64,000 bases of DNA, taken from contig NZ_CP107799.1 in assembly GCF_041431135.1 (NCBI RefSeq), positions 7,874,001-7,938,000 on the forward strand, in the 5' to 3' direction. The notes below the pieces were generated by a model. It saw nothing but the letters and a program-made list of their open reading frames with translations, did not search any database and had not been told where the DNA came from. Within the stretch, counting starts at the first letter, position 1, and the number at the start of each line of letters is the position of its first letter. Source of the DNA: Streptomyces sp. NBC_00554 (GTDB taxonomy: Bacteria > Actinomycetota > Actinomycetes > Streptomycetales > Streptomycetaceae). Shown here in pieces: positions 39,395 through 46,810 of the stretch. Position numbers and translations under genes: made by a program.

Positions 39395-39418
39395 ATGGCC
39401 ATTCTCCTCGCGCATTAG
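39395..39418 (+). CDS. Seven-residue leader ORF (MAILLAH), apparently leaderless
   Basis: ATG GCC ATT CTC CTC GCG CAT TAG, 60 nt upstream of the ABC-F gene. The -10-like TAGACT (39383-39388) ends 6 nt before the ATG, the spacing expected for a leaderless transcript. It is followed immediately by two mutually exclusive hairpins. No translation evidence is available from sequence alone. Confidence 0.55.
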   Translation: MAILLAH

Positions 39419-39451
39419 ACGGCGGGAACGTCCTCAGCCGTCCACCCCGCC
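39418..39451 (+). promoter_or_regulatory. Putative attenuator: two mutually exclusive stems
   Basis: Stem A pairs GACGGC (39418-39423) with GCCGTC (39437-39442). Stem B pairs GGCGGG (39421-39426) with CCCGCC (39446-39451). They share 39421-39423, so only one can form. Located between the leader ORF stop and the ribosome-binding site of the ABC-F gene. Confidence 0.5.
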
Positions 39452-39477
39452 AAACAACCCTGCCCTGGAGTCTGTCC

Positions 39478-41076
39478 GTGATCTCCGCCTCCGGTATCGA
39501 GCTGCGCGCCGGCGCCCGTCTCCTCATCGAGTCCGCCACCTTCCGTATCGCCAAGGGCGACCGCATCGGCCTGGTCGGCCGCAATGGCGCGGGCAAGACG
39601 ACGCTCACCAAGGTCCTCGCAGGTGAGGGCACCCCCGCCGGTGGCAACGTCACCCGCTCCGGCGAGGTCGGCTACCTGCCCCAGGACCCGCGCACCGGCG
39701 ACCTCGACATACTCGCCGGCGACCGCATCCTCTCCGCCCGCGGCCTCGACACCCTGATCCGCAAGATGCGCGAGAACGAGCAGCGCATCGCCAACGGCTC
39801 GGGCGCCACCCGCGAGAAGGCGATGCGGCAGTACGAGCGCCAGGAGACGGAGTTCCTCACCAAGGGCGGGTACTCCGCCGAGGCCGAGGCCGCCACCATC
39901 GCCGCCGCGCTCAACCTGCCCGACCGCGTGCTCCACCAGCCCCTGCACACGCTCTCCGGTGGCCAGCGCCGCCGTATCGAGCTGGCCCGCATCCTGTTCT
40001 CGGACGCCGACACGCTCCTCCTCGACGAGCCGACGAACCACCTCGACGCCGACTCGATCGTCTGGCTGCGCGACTACCTGAAGACGTATCGCGGCGGCTT
40101 CATCGTGATCTCCCACGACGTCGACCTCGTGGAGACCGTCGTCAACAAGGTCTTCTACCTGGACGCCAACCGCGCCCAGATCGACGTCTACAACATGGGC
40201 TGGAAGCTCTACCAGCAGCAGCGCGAGGCCGACGAGAAGCGCCGCAAGCGCGAGCGGCAGAACGCCGAGAAGAAGGCGGCCGTACTGCACTCGCAGGCCG
40301 ACAAGATGCGCGCCAAGGCCACCAAGACGGTCGCCGCGCAGAACATGGCCAAGCGGGCCGACCGGCTGCTCGCCGGACTCGACGCGGTGCGTGTCTCCGA
40401 CAAGGTCGCCAAGCTGCGCTTCCCGGAGCCCGCGCCCTGCGGCAAGACCCCGCTCATGGCCGAGGGACTGTCGAAGTCGTACGGCTCCCTGGAGATCTTC
40501 ACCGACGTCGACCTGGCCATCGACAAGGGCTCCCGTGTCGTCATCCTCGGCCTGAACGGTGCGGGCAAGACGACCCTCCTCAGGCTCCTCGGCGGCGTCG
40601 AGACGCCCGACACCGGCTCGGTCGTCGAGGGCCACGGCCTCAAGCTCGGCTACTACGCGCAGGAGCACGAGACCCTCGACCCGGAGCGCACGGTCCTGGA
40701 GAACATGCGCACCGCCGCCCCCGACCTGGACCTCGTCGAGGTGCGCAAGACGCTCGGCTCGTTCCTCTTCTCCGGGGACGACGTCGACAAGCCGGCCGGC
40801 GTCCTCTCCGGCGGTGAGAAGACCCGTCTCGCGCTCGCGACCCTCGTGGTCTCCTCCGCGAACGTCCTCCTCCTCGACGAGCCCACCAACAACCTCGACC
40901 CGGCCAGCCGCGAGGAGATCCTCGGCGCGCTGCAGACCTACAAGGGCGCCGTCGTCCTCGTCACCCACGACGAGGGCGCGGTCGAGGCGCTCCAGCCGGA
41001 GCGCATCATCCTGCTGCCCGACGGCGTCGAGGACTTGTGGGGCGCGGACTACCAAGACCTGGTTGCTCTCGCCTGA
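39478..41076 (+). CDS. ABC-F family ATPase (ribosome-associated translation factor type)
   Basis: A 532-residue soluble tandem ABC protein with no membrane domain. First cassette: Walker A GRNGAGKTTLTK, signature LSGGQRRRIELARILF, LLLDEPTNHLDADS. A charged helical linker follows (KLYQQQREADEKRRKRERQN), then the second cassette: GLNGAGKTTLLRLLG, LSGGEKTRLALATLV, DEPTNNLDPAS. ABC-F proteins bind the ribosomal E site to aid translation or dislodge antibiotics. Start GTG 39478 with GGAG upstream. The leader ORF and hairpins upstream suggest ribosome-sensing control, as known for antibiotic-resistance ABC-Fs. Confidence 0.93.
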   Translation: MISASGIELRAGARLLIESATFRIAKGDRIGLVGRNGAGKTTLTKVLAGEGTPAGGNVTRSGEVGYLPQDPRTGDLDILAGDRILSARGLDTLIRKMRENEQRIANGSGATREKAMRQYERQETEFLTKGGYSAEAEAATIAAALNLPDRVLHQPLHTLSGGQRRRIELARILFSDADTLLLDEPTNHLDADSIVWLRDYLKTYRGGFIVISHDVDLVETVVNKVFYLDANRAQIDVYNMGWKLYQQQREADEKRRKRERQNAEKKAAVLHSQADKMRAKATKTVAAQNMAKRADRLLAGLDAVRVSDKVAKLRFPEPAPCGKTPLMAEGLSKSYGSLEIFTDVDLAIDKGSRVVILGLNGAGKTTLLRLLGGVETPDTGSVVEGHGLKLGYYAQEHETLDPERTVLENMRTAAPDLDLVEVRKTLGSFLFSGDDVDKPAGVLSGGEKTRLALATLVVSSANVLLLDEPTNNLDPASREEILGALQTYKGAVVLVTHDEGAVEALQPERIILLPDGVEDLWGADYQDLVALA

Positions 41077-41125
41077 GCCCCGGGACGCCGTCGTCCGAGC
41101 CCCGTGCGACCGGTCAGCGCCGCTT

Positions 41126-41175
41126 GATCGAATGACTGATCCACTGCGTATGGATCATTCGGCCGATCCGTGATC
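41126..41175. promoter_or_regulatory. Cluster of GATC sites upstream of gbn
   Basis: Five GATC tetramers in 50 bp (starting at 41126, 41138, 41153, 41165 and 41172), with more at 41242 and 41420. The recalled recognition sequence of Gbn is GATC, so this is a candidate autoregulatory site. Confidence 0.55.
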
Positions 41176-41228
41176 CATCAATGGTGTGAGATCTCCTCGT
41201 ACCGAGGTGTGTCCTACATCGATTTTCC

Positions 41229-41259
41229 GGCCGAGCCCTTCGATCCCAAGGGCTCGGCC
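41229..41259. terminator. Perfect 12-bp stem terminator after the ABC-F gene
   Basis: GGCCGAGCCCTT and its exact complement around a 7-nt loop, in the 386-bp interval between the ABC-F gene and gbn. The rest of the interval has no convincing gene. Confidence 0.8.
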
Positions 41260-41462
41260 GTCCTGCGTCTCTGACCTGGCACTTCGCGGATGAACCCGTT
41301 CGGCCGTATGGACACCGCACGGCGGAATCACAGATTCCAGTCGTGGGGACGGGCTCCTGTCGTCAAAACCTTGTCTTACGGACCTTGCCGAATGGGTGGC
41401 CATGAGGCCCGGGAGGGGTGATCATGAGAAGTCCAGAGCGCACTTCCCATGAGGAGGCACGG

Positions 41463-41684
41463 GTGGCCGAGACTCTGAAGAAGGGCAGCCGGGTAACCGG
41501 CGCCGCGCGCGACAAGCTCGCGGCAGACCTGAAGAAGAAGTACGACTCCGGTGCGAGCATTCGAGCGCTGGCCGAAGAAACCGGCCGTTCGTATGGCTTC
41601 GTGCACCGGATGCTCAGCGAATCGGGCGTCACGCTTCGTGGGCGTGGCGGAGCGACGCGGGGCAAGAAGGCCGCCTCGGCCTGA
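41463..41684 (+). CDS. gbn: Small helix-turn-helix nucleoid-associated protein Gbn
   Basis: A 73-residue basic protein: AETLKKGSRVTGAARDKLAA, KKKYDSGASIRALAEETGRS (helix-turn-helix), YGFVHRMLSESGVTLRGRGG and a Lys/Arg tail. The length and sequence match, from memory, the streptomycete protein described as Gbn, which binds GATC and affects sporulation and antibiotic timing. GTG 41463 follows GAGGAGG at 6 nt; the longer ATG frame from 41418 is not needed. The gene sits in its expected neighbourhood before the enoyl-CoA hydratase. Confidence 0.88.
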   Translation: MAETLKKGSRVTGAARDKLAADLKKKYDSGASIRALAEETGRSYGFVHRMLSESGVTLRGRGGATRGKKAASA

Positions 41685-41714
41685 GGCCGGGCGTCCCCAT
41701 CGGCTTCGGTGGTG

Positions 41715-41748
41715 ACCACCCGGTCGGTCCGTTGATCGACCGGGTGGT
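41715..41748. terminator. Perfect 12-bp stem terminator after gbn
   Basis: ACCACCCGGTCG and its exact reverse complement around a 10-nt loop, about 30 nt after the gbn stop. Confidence 0.88.
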
Positions 41749-41815
41749 TACTGTGCAGTCACTTAAGGATGTCGTCATTCGGCATCCACTCTGACCGCAC
41801 GCATCGGAGGCGTCC

Positions 41816-42607
41816 ATGGCTTCGCTCGACCCCGTTCTCGACAAGGACGGCGTACGGCTCACCGTCGACGAATCGGTCGCCACGGTGACCCTGACCAACG
41901 CGGCCAAGCGCAACGCCCAGAGTCCCGCGCTGTGGCGGGCGTTGACGCAGGCCGGTCGGTCACTGCCGGGCACCGTCCGTGTGGTCGTGCTGCGCGCCGA
42001 GGGCAAGTCCTTCTCCGCGGGGCTCGACCGGCAGGCGTTCACGCCCGAGGGCTTCGACGGTGAGCCGTCGTTCATCGACCTCGCGCGCGGCTCCGACGCG
42101 GAGCTGGACGCGACCATCGCCGAGTACCAGGAGGCGTTCACCTGGTGGCGGCGCAGCGACGTCGTGTCCATCGCCGCCGTGCAGGGGCACGCCATCGGTG
42201 CGGGGTTCCAGCTTGCCCTCGCCTGTGACCTGCGCGTCGTCGCGGACGACGTGCAGTTCGCCATGCGCGAGACCAGCCTGGGCCTGGTGCCCGACCTCAC
42301 CGGGACGCATCCGCTGGTGAGCCTCGTGGGGTACGCCCGTGCGCTGGAAATCTGCGCGACGGGGCGGTTTGTGTTGGCCGAGGAGGCCGAGCGCACGGGG
42401 CTTGCCAACCTTGCGGTGTCCGCCGACCAGCTTGACGACGCCGTACGTGATCTCGTCGGGGCGCTTTTGGCTGCGCCGCGGGATGCGGTCGTGGAGACGA
42501 AGGCGTTGTTGCGCGGGGCGCAGGACCGCACCTATGAGGAGCAGCGTGTTGCCGAGCGGGCCGCTCAAGGGCGCCGGCTGCGGGATCTTGCCGGGGTGGG
42601 GGACTGA
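41816..42607 (+). CDS. Enoyl-CoA hydratase/isomerase-family protein
   Basis: A 263-residue crotonase-fold protein. VATVTLTNAAKRNAQSPALW starts the fold. The CoA-binding and oxyanion segments are VVLRAEGKSFSAGLDRQAF and AAVQGHAIGAGFQLALACDL, followed by ETSLGLVPDLTGTHPL. The first catalytic Glu of hydratases is at the usual place near QFAMRETSLGL (Glu present) and the second position is Asp (PDLTG). CoA ester substrate unknown. A GGAGG site precedes the ATG. Confidence 0.92.
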   Translation: MASLDPVLDKDGVRLTVDESVATVTLTNAAKRNAQSPALWRALTQAGRSLPGTVRVVVLRAEGKSFSAGLDRQAFTPEGFDGEPSFIDLARGSDAELDATIAEYQEAFTWWRRSDVVSIAAVQGHAIGAGFQLALACDLRVVADDVQFAMRETSLGLVPDLTGTHPLVSLVGYARALEICATGRFVLAEEAERTGLANLAVSADQLDDAVRDLVGALLAAPRDAVVETKALLRGAQDRTYEEQRVAERAAQGRRLRDLAGVGD

Positions 42608-42675
42608 GGCCGTCCGCTGGCTGCGGGCCGGTGGGGGCTGGTCGCGCAGTTCCCCGCGCCCCTGAAGGGGCTTCT
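42608..42675. repeat. Intergenic repeat unit (GCTGGTCGCGC family), forward copy
   Basis: Contains GGGCCGGTGGGGGCTGGTCG, CGCAGTTCCCCGCGCCCCT and a GGGGC hairpin partner. A larger, inverted copy lies at 45890-46035, so the pair brackets the Asp23 locus. It also fills the space between convergent genes. Confidence 0.75.
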
Positions 42676-43404
42676 CTAGTGGGCCCTGGTTACCAGTACC
42701 GCCACTGATGGGGTGTCCTTCAGGGCGTTCGTGACGGCTGTTCTGACTGCCCTTGCCACGTCGAGGGCTCGCTCGTCTCCCGAGACCGCCACTTCCACGC
42801 GTACATGGCGGCGTGGCACCGTCGCGTCACCGCCCCGGGTGTCCTCGATGTGCACCGGGCGCCCCAAGGTGTCCGTCAGGTGGGTCACGCCCGGGACGGA
42901 CAGGGCGGCGGTGGCGACCCGGGACTCGTCGGCGTGCGTCGGCTCGGCAGCGGGGTGCTCGTCGGGTCGGGGCGCGGACGCAGGGGTTTCGTCGGTGTCC
43001 AGCCCTGTTACCCGCAGGTCCACCTCCGTGACCGTGAGGCCCAGTCGTTCCGTTGCCGCCGTGGCCAGGGACTGGCGCAGGCGGGCCGCCGTTGTCGGGA
43101 GGGGTTCGACGCCGGGGGCCGTGGGGTCCGCCGAGGCCGTGAACTCCGCGCTGATGCGGAGGGGGCCCGGCGGCAGCGCGCTGGGCGGCGGGGGCACCGC
43201 GGGGTCGTACGACTGGTCGGGGTCGGCGAGGGCGATCCGGAGCGTGCCGAGGCGGATTCCGCGCACGGGAGCCGCCGCACGCCGCAGTACGGAGTCGGCG
43301 GCGCCCTCCGTGATCCACGCGCCGTCGCGCGGGCCGCCGAGGGGCAGCAGCCTGCCGAGCCCGAGCTGATGCCGTACGACCTGAGCCCATCCGTCCGCCG
43401 TCAT
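42676..43404 (-). CDS. Asp23-like protein of unknown function, divergent from the Asp23 locus
   Basis: A 242-residue protein: an N-terminal segment WAQVVRHQLGLGRLLPLGGP, a Pro-rich middle, and two stretches with the Asp23-type pattern of basic/hydrophobic residues ending in VPGVTHLTDTLGRPVHI and VRVEVAVSGDERALDVARAV. Start ATG 43404 is chosen over 43449. Shares the upstream region (87 bp) with the first Asp23 gene. No signal peptide. Function not recognised. Confidence 0.7.
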   Translation of the reverse strand: MTADGWAQVVRHQLGLGRLLPLGGPRDGAWITEGAADSVLRRAAAPVRGIRLGTLRIALADPDQSYDPAVPPPPSALPPGPLRISAEFTASADPTAPGVEPLPTTAARLRQSLATAATERLGLTVTEVDLRVTGLDTDETPASAPRPDEHPAAEPTHADESRVATAALSVPGVTHLTDTLGRPVHIEDTRGGDATVPRRHVRVEVAVSGDERALDVARAVRTAVTNALKDTPSVAVLVTRAH

Positions 43405-43491
43405 TGCTCCAGCCTGCCGCATCCCCGGCGCGGGAGGGCGCAACCCCACTTACTGTGGGCGAAGGACGACGACCGAAAGGGATGTACGGCG

Positions 43492-43974
43492 ATGACCGAC
43501 ATGACGGAGCGGAAGCGGCCGGAGACCCCCGAGGGCGAGAAAGAGCCGCTGGGGACGCGTAAGCCCACCAAACGTGGCGGTGGTGACCCCGCGACCAGGG
43601 GTCGGACCACCATCGCGGACGGAGTGGTGGAGAAGATCGCCGGCCTCGCGGCCCGCGACGTACTGGGCGTGCATGCGATGGGCAGCGGGCTCAGCCGGAC
43701 CTTCGGGGCCGTGCGGGACCGGGTGCCCGGCGGTACGAAGTCCGTGTCACGGGGTGTCAAGGCCGAGGTCGGGGAGCTGCAGACCGCGCTCGATCTGGAG
43801 ATCGTCGTCGATTACGGCGTGTCGATCGCGGACGTGGCCCGCGCAGTGCGGGAGAACGTCATCGCGGCCGTCGAGCGCATGACCGGACTCGAGGTCGTCG
43901 AGGTCAACATCGCCGTCAGCGACGTAAAGCTGCCGGACGAAGAGGACGAGGAGCCGGAGTCGCGGCTCCAGTGA
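43492..43974 (+). CDS. Asp23/Gls24-family envelope stress protein
   Basis: A 160-residue soluble protein with a charged N-terminal tail, then the Asp23 domain: GRTTIADGVVEKIAGLAARD, VLGVHAMGS, ALDLEIVVDYGVSIADVARA and GLEVVEVNIAVSDVKLP. Asp23 proteins line the inner face of the membrane through AmaP. First gene of a five-gene run ending in amaP. Confidence 0.92.
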   Translation: MTDMTERKRPETPEGEKEPLGTRKPTKRGGGDPATRGRTTIADGVVEKIAGLAARDVLGVHAMGSGLSRTFGAVRDRVPGGTKSVSRGVKAEVGELQTALDLEIVVDYGVSIADVARAVRENVIAAVERMTGLEVVEVNIAVSDVKLPDEEDEEPESRLQ

Positions 43975-44049
43975 CATCCCGGACGCTGAATCGACCAACC
44001 CCGCCACCACACCGCTCGAACCAGCCAACGAACCGCTGAGGAGCGCACC

Positions 44050-44235
44050 ATGAGCTTGGCCGTGATCGGCATGATCGCCGGAATGGCGCTGGGCTTCGCC
44101 GGGTACTTCGGGGGTTTCGGGGCCTTCCTCCTGGTGGCCGCCCTCGGTGCCATCGGCTTCGTCGTCGGTCGGTTCCTCGAAGGGGACCTGGACGTCGGGG
44201 ACTTCTTCCGTTCCCGCGACGACCGGCGGCGGTGA
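44050..44235 (+). CDS. Small membrane protein of the Asp23 locus (DUF2273-like)
   Basis: A 61-residue protein with two short Gly/Ala-rich hydrophobic helices (VIGMIAGMALGFAGYFGGFG and AFLLVAALGAIGFVVG) and a basic C-terminus (RSRDDRRR). Similar small membrane proteins accompany Asp23 genes in Gram-positives. A GAGGAG site precedes the ATG. Confidence 0.82.
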   Translation: MSLAVIGMIAGMALGFAGYFGGFGAFLLVAALGAIGFVVGRFLEGDLDVGDFFRSRDDRRR

Positions 44236-44238
44236 CGC

Positions 44239-44622
44239 GTGCCCCCTCAGCCCGACCGGCTCGGTGAGACGCGGCGGCGAGCGGCGGACATCGCGCCGGC
44301 CGAGCGGGGCGCGACCCGGATCGCCGACCGGGTCGTGGCGAAGATCGCCGGGCAGGCGGCACGCGAGGTGCTGGAGGCGCTGCCCCCGGACGCCGCGCCC
44401 CCGCACGCCACGGTCGTCGTCCACCACGACACCGCCCGCATCCGCGTGAGCCTCGAACTCGACTATCCCTCCGACATCGGTGGCCGGTGCAATGCGGTGC
44501 GTCGTCATGTCGCCGAGCGGGTAGATGCGTTGGCGGGGATGGAAGTACCGGAGGTGGCCGTCCAGGTGGAGCGGCTGCATCTGGTGCAGGCACCCGGCGC
44601 GGCACACGGGAGGACGCAATGA
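44239..44622 (+). CDS. Second Asp23/Gls24-family protein
   Basis: A 127-residue protein: GATRIADRVVAKIAGQAARE matches the start of the Asp23 domain of the first paralog, followed by VRVSLELDYPSDIG-like beta strands and MEVPEVAVQVERLHLV. Begins at GTG 44239, 4 bp after the small membrane gene, and overlaps the next gene (ATGA). Shorter and more divergent than the first paralog. Confidence 0.88.
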   Translation: MPPQPDRLGETRRRAADIAPAERGATRIADRVVAKIAGQAAREVLEALPPDAAPPHATVVVHHDTARIRVSLELDYPSDIGGRCNAVRRHVAERVDALAGMEVPEVAVQVERLHLVQAPGAAHGRTQ

Positions 44623-45296
44623 GCGAGTCCCAGGGATCCGAGGGCAGCACCCAACGGCTGCCCGTCTTGGAGAAGGCCGCCGAGACCGAACTCGGCCAGT
44701 CCGCCTCCGCGGCGGCCTACGAACCGCTGCCCACCCTCGACGACGAGGACGGGGGAGAAGGCCGCTTCTGGTCGGCCCGCCGCATCCCCGCGGGGATTCT
44801 CGCGGTCCTTGTCCTCGTCGGAGCGGGCGCCCTCCTGTACGACGTCGCGGCCGTACGCGCCGACCGGCCCGCCATGCACTGGCGCAGGTCGCTGGCCCAG
44901 CAGCTCGCCGAACGCCCCCTCGACGACACCTGGGTCCTCGTCGGCGCCGGAGTGGCCACCGCCCTCGGGCTCTGGCTGATCGTCCTCGCGGCGACGCCGG
45001 GACTGCGCGACGTACTGCCGATGCGGCGCACCCACGCCGACGTACGGGCCGGTCTGCACCGGGACGCCGCCGCGACCGCGCTGCGCGACCGGGCCATGGA
45101 GGTCGCCGGAGTCCAGTCGGTCCGCGTCCGGATGGGACGGACGAAGGTCGACGTCCGGGCGGTCTCCCACTTCCGTGAACTCGACGACGTACGCGGCGAC
45201 TTGGACTCCACCCTCGCCGACGGCATCAAGGGGCTCGGCCTCTCCCGGCCGCCCGCCCTGTCGGTGCACGTCGCCCGCCCCGGCCGGAAGGGATGA
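44619..45296 (+). CDS. DUF6286-type membrane protein of the Asp23 locus
   Basis: A 225-residue protein: an acidic N-terminus, a first transmembrane helix (ILAVLVLVGAGALLYDVAAV), a second (GVATALGLWLIVLAATPG) and a C-terminal cytosolic domain with Asp23-like alternation (AMEVAGVQSVRVRMGRTKVD). Starts at ATG 44619, coupled to the preceding gene, and couples to amaP by ATGA. Likely membrane partner of the Asp23 proteins; the family name is from memory. Confidence 0.78.
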   Translation: MSESQGSEGSTQRLPVLEKAAETELGQSASAAAYEPLPTLDDEDGGEGRFWSARRIPAGILAVLVLVGAGALLYDVAAVRADRPAMHWRRSLAQQLAERPLDDTWVLVGAGVATALGLWLIVLAATPGLRDVLPMRRTHADVRAGLHRDAAATALRDRAMEVAGVQSVRVRMGRTKVDVRAVSHFRELDDVRGDLDSTLADGIKGLGLSRPPALSVHVARPGRKG

Positions 45297-45880
45297 GACG
45301 GATGCTCCGGATCGTCAACCGGGTACTGCTGGGCGTCATCGGCCTGGCGCTGGTCGTCCTCGGCGGCTCCGTGCTCGCGGTGGGGCTGGGTGCGAATCCG
45401 CCTTCGTGGTGGATCCACGACGGGCGGCACGACGTGCTGCTCAGCGACGCGGACCGCGCGCGATGGCGGGACGAGGGCTGGTGGTGGCCGGTCGTCATCG
45501 CCGTCCTCGCGCTGCTCGTCCTGCTCGCCCTGTGGTGGCTGTCCGCCGTGCTGCGGCGGCGCCGGCTCGCCGAGGTGCTCGTCGACACCGGCGACGGCGA
45601 GGGCGCGCTGCTGCGCGGGCGGGCCCTGGAGGGCGTACTGGCCGACGAGGCCGGGCAGTTGGACGGCGTCCAGCGGGCGCAGGTCCATCTGACCGGGCGG
45701 CGCAGCGGCCCCGAGGCACGCGTCCAGCTGCTCCTTGAACCGCATGTGGACCCGGGGCAGGCACTGCACTCGCTGACCACGGAGGCGCTCGCGCACGCAC
45801 GCGACTCGGCGGGCCTTGCCGCGCTCCCCGCCGAGGTACGCCTCCGCGGGGTCAAGCACCGCGCCGAGCGCGTCAGTTGA
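45293..45880 (+). CDS. amaP: Alkaline-shock membrane anchor protein AmaP
   Basis: A 195-residue membrane protein: a first helix LLGVIGLALVVLGGSVLAVG, a periplasmic loop rich in Trp/Asp, a second helix WPVVIAVLALLVLLALWWLS, and a cytoplasmic domain (LEGVLADEAGQLDGVQRAQV) that should bind Asp23. This topology matches AmaP. Overlaps the previous stop by 4 nt. Confidence 0.88.
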   Translation: MRRMLRIVNRVLLGVIGLALVVLGGSVLAVGLGANPPSWWIHDGRHDVLLSDADRARWRDEGWWWPVVIAVLALLVLLALWWLSAVLRRRRLAEVLVDTGDGEGALLRGRALEGVLADEAGQLDGVQRAQVHLTGRRSGPEARVQLLLEPHVDPGQALHSLTTEALAHARDSAGLAALPAEVRLRGVKHRAERVS

Positions 45881-45889
45881 ACCCCGGCC

Positions 45890-46035
45890 AGGCGTACTGG
45901 GCTGGGCCGGCGAAGTCCGGTGCGGTTCGGCAGCGCCCCGAAGGGGCGCGGGGCTGTGACATATGCGGCGGCTCCGCCGCGTGGGCGCGACCAGCCACGA
46001 CGGACCCGCAGGCGACAACCGACCTTCCAGAGGAG
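45890..46035. repeat. Intergenic repeat unit (GCTGGTCGCGC family), inverted copy
   Basis: Reverse-complement relative of the 42608-42675 element: GCCCCGAAGGGGCGCGGGGC, an internal CGGCGGCTCCGCCG palindrome, then GCGCGACCAGCCACGACGGA. This is a longer version with a central palindromic segment that the first copy lacks. Confidence 0.78.
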
Positions 46036-46049
46036 CACTCAGCGCCCGC

Positions 46050-46805
46050 TCAGAACCCGCTCCGCATGCCGCCGTCCACCGGCAGCATGATGCCCGTCAG
46101 GTACGAGGCCGCCGGGGAGAGCAGGAACGCGGCCGTGCGGCCGAACTCGTCCGGAGTGCCGTAGCGCCGCAGCGGAATGCGGGACTCGTTGGCGGCGCGG
46201 GTCGCGTCCGGGTCGGGCGAGAGGCCGTCCAGCTCACGGACGCGGTCCGTGTCGATGCGGGACGGGAGCAGGCCGAGGACGCGGATGCCGCGCGGGCCCA
46301 GCTCGTCCGCGAGGGACTTGGCGAACCCTGCGAGGCCGGGGCGCAGCCCGTTGGAGATCGTCAGACCCGGGATCGGCTCGTGGACGGAGGCGGAGAGCAC
46401 GAAGCCGATGACGCCGCCCTCGCCGAGCTCCTCTGCGGCCGTACGGGCCAGCCGGACCGCGCCCAGGAAGACGGACTCGAACGCGGCCGTCCACTGCTCG
46501 TCCGTGTTGTCCGCGACGAACCCGGGAGCCGGGCCGCCGACGCTGATCAGGATGCCGTCGAAGCGGCCGAAGTGCTGCCGCGCGGCCTTGACGAGCTGTG
46601 CGGCGGCCGCGGGGTCGGCATTGTCGGCGGCCACCCCGACCGCGTTGGGGCCGAGCGCGGTCGCCGCCTCGGTGACGGTCTTCTCGTCGCGCCCGGTGAT
46701 GATCACCTTCGCGCCGTCGGCGACGAGCTCACGCGCGGCGGCGTTGCCCAGGCCACGGGTGGCTCCCGTGACGACGTACACACGGTCCTTCAGTCCAAGA
46801 TCCAT
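46050..46805 (-). CDS. SDR-family protein lacking the canonical Tyr/Lys pair
   Basis: A 251-residue Rossmann-fold protein with the cofactor motif VVTGATRGLGNAAA, DNADPAAAAQ and SVGGPAPG in place of NNAG. The usual YxxxK is replaced: where YSASK is expected the sequence reads SNGLR, so Tyr becomes Ser and Lys becomes Arg. The C-terminal PVDGGMRSG is conserved. Such divergent SDRs exist as a subfamily; catalytic ability is uncertain. Lies 6 bp from the GH15 stop on the same strand, so probably in one unit. Confidence 0.85.
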   Translation of the reverse strand: MDLGLKDRVYVVTGATRGLGNAAARELVADGAKVIITGRDEKTVTEAATALGPNAVGVAADNADPAAAAQLVKAARQHFGRFDGILISVGGPAPGFVADNTDEQWTAAFESVFLGAVRLARTAAEELGEGGVIGFVLSASVHEPIPGLTISNGLRPGLAGFAKSLADELGPRGIRVLGLLPSRIDTDRVRELDGLSPDPDATRAANESRIPLRRYGTPDEFGRTAAFLLSPAASYLTGIMLPVDGGMRSGF

Positions 46806-46810
46806 GGCCC

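Noticed and set aside
39415..41055. A 546-codon open frame antisense to the ABC-F gene
   Set aside because: Leu/Val/Glu/Gly-rich shadow with no conserved motif; the plus strand has two complete ABC cassettes.
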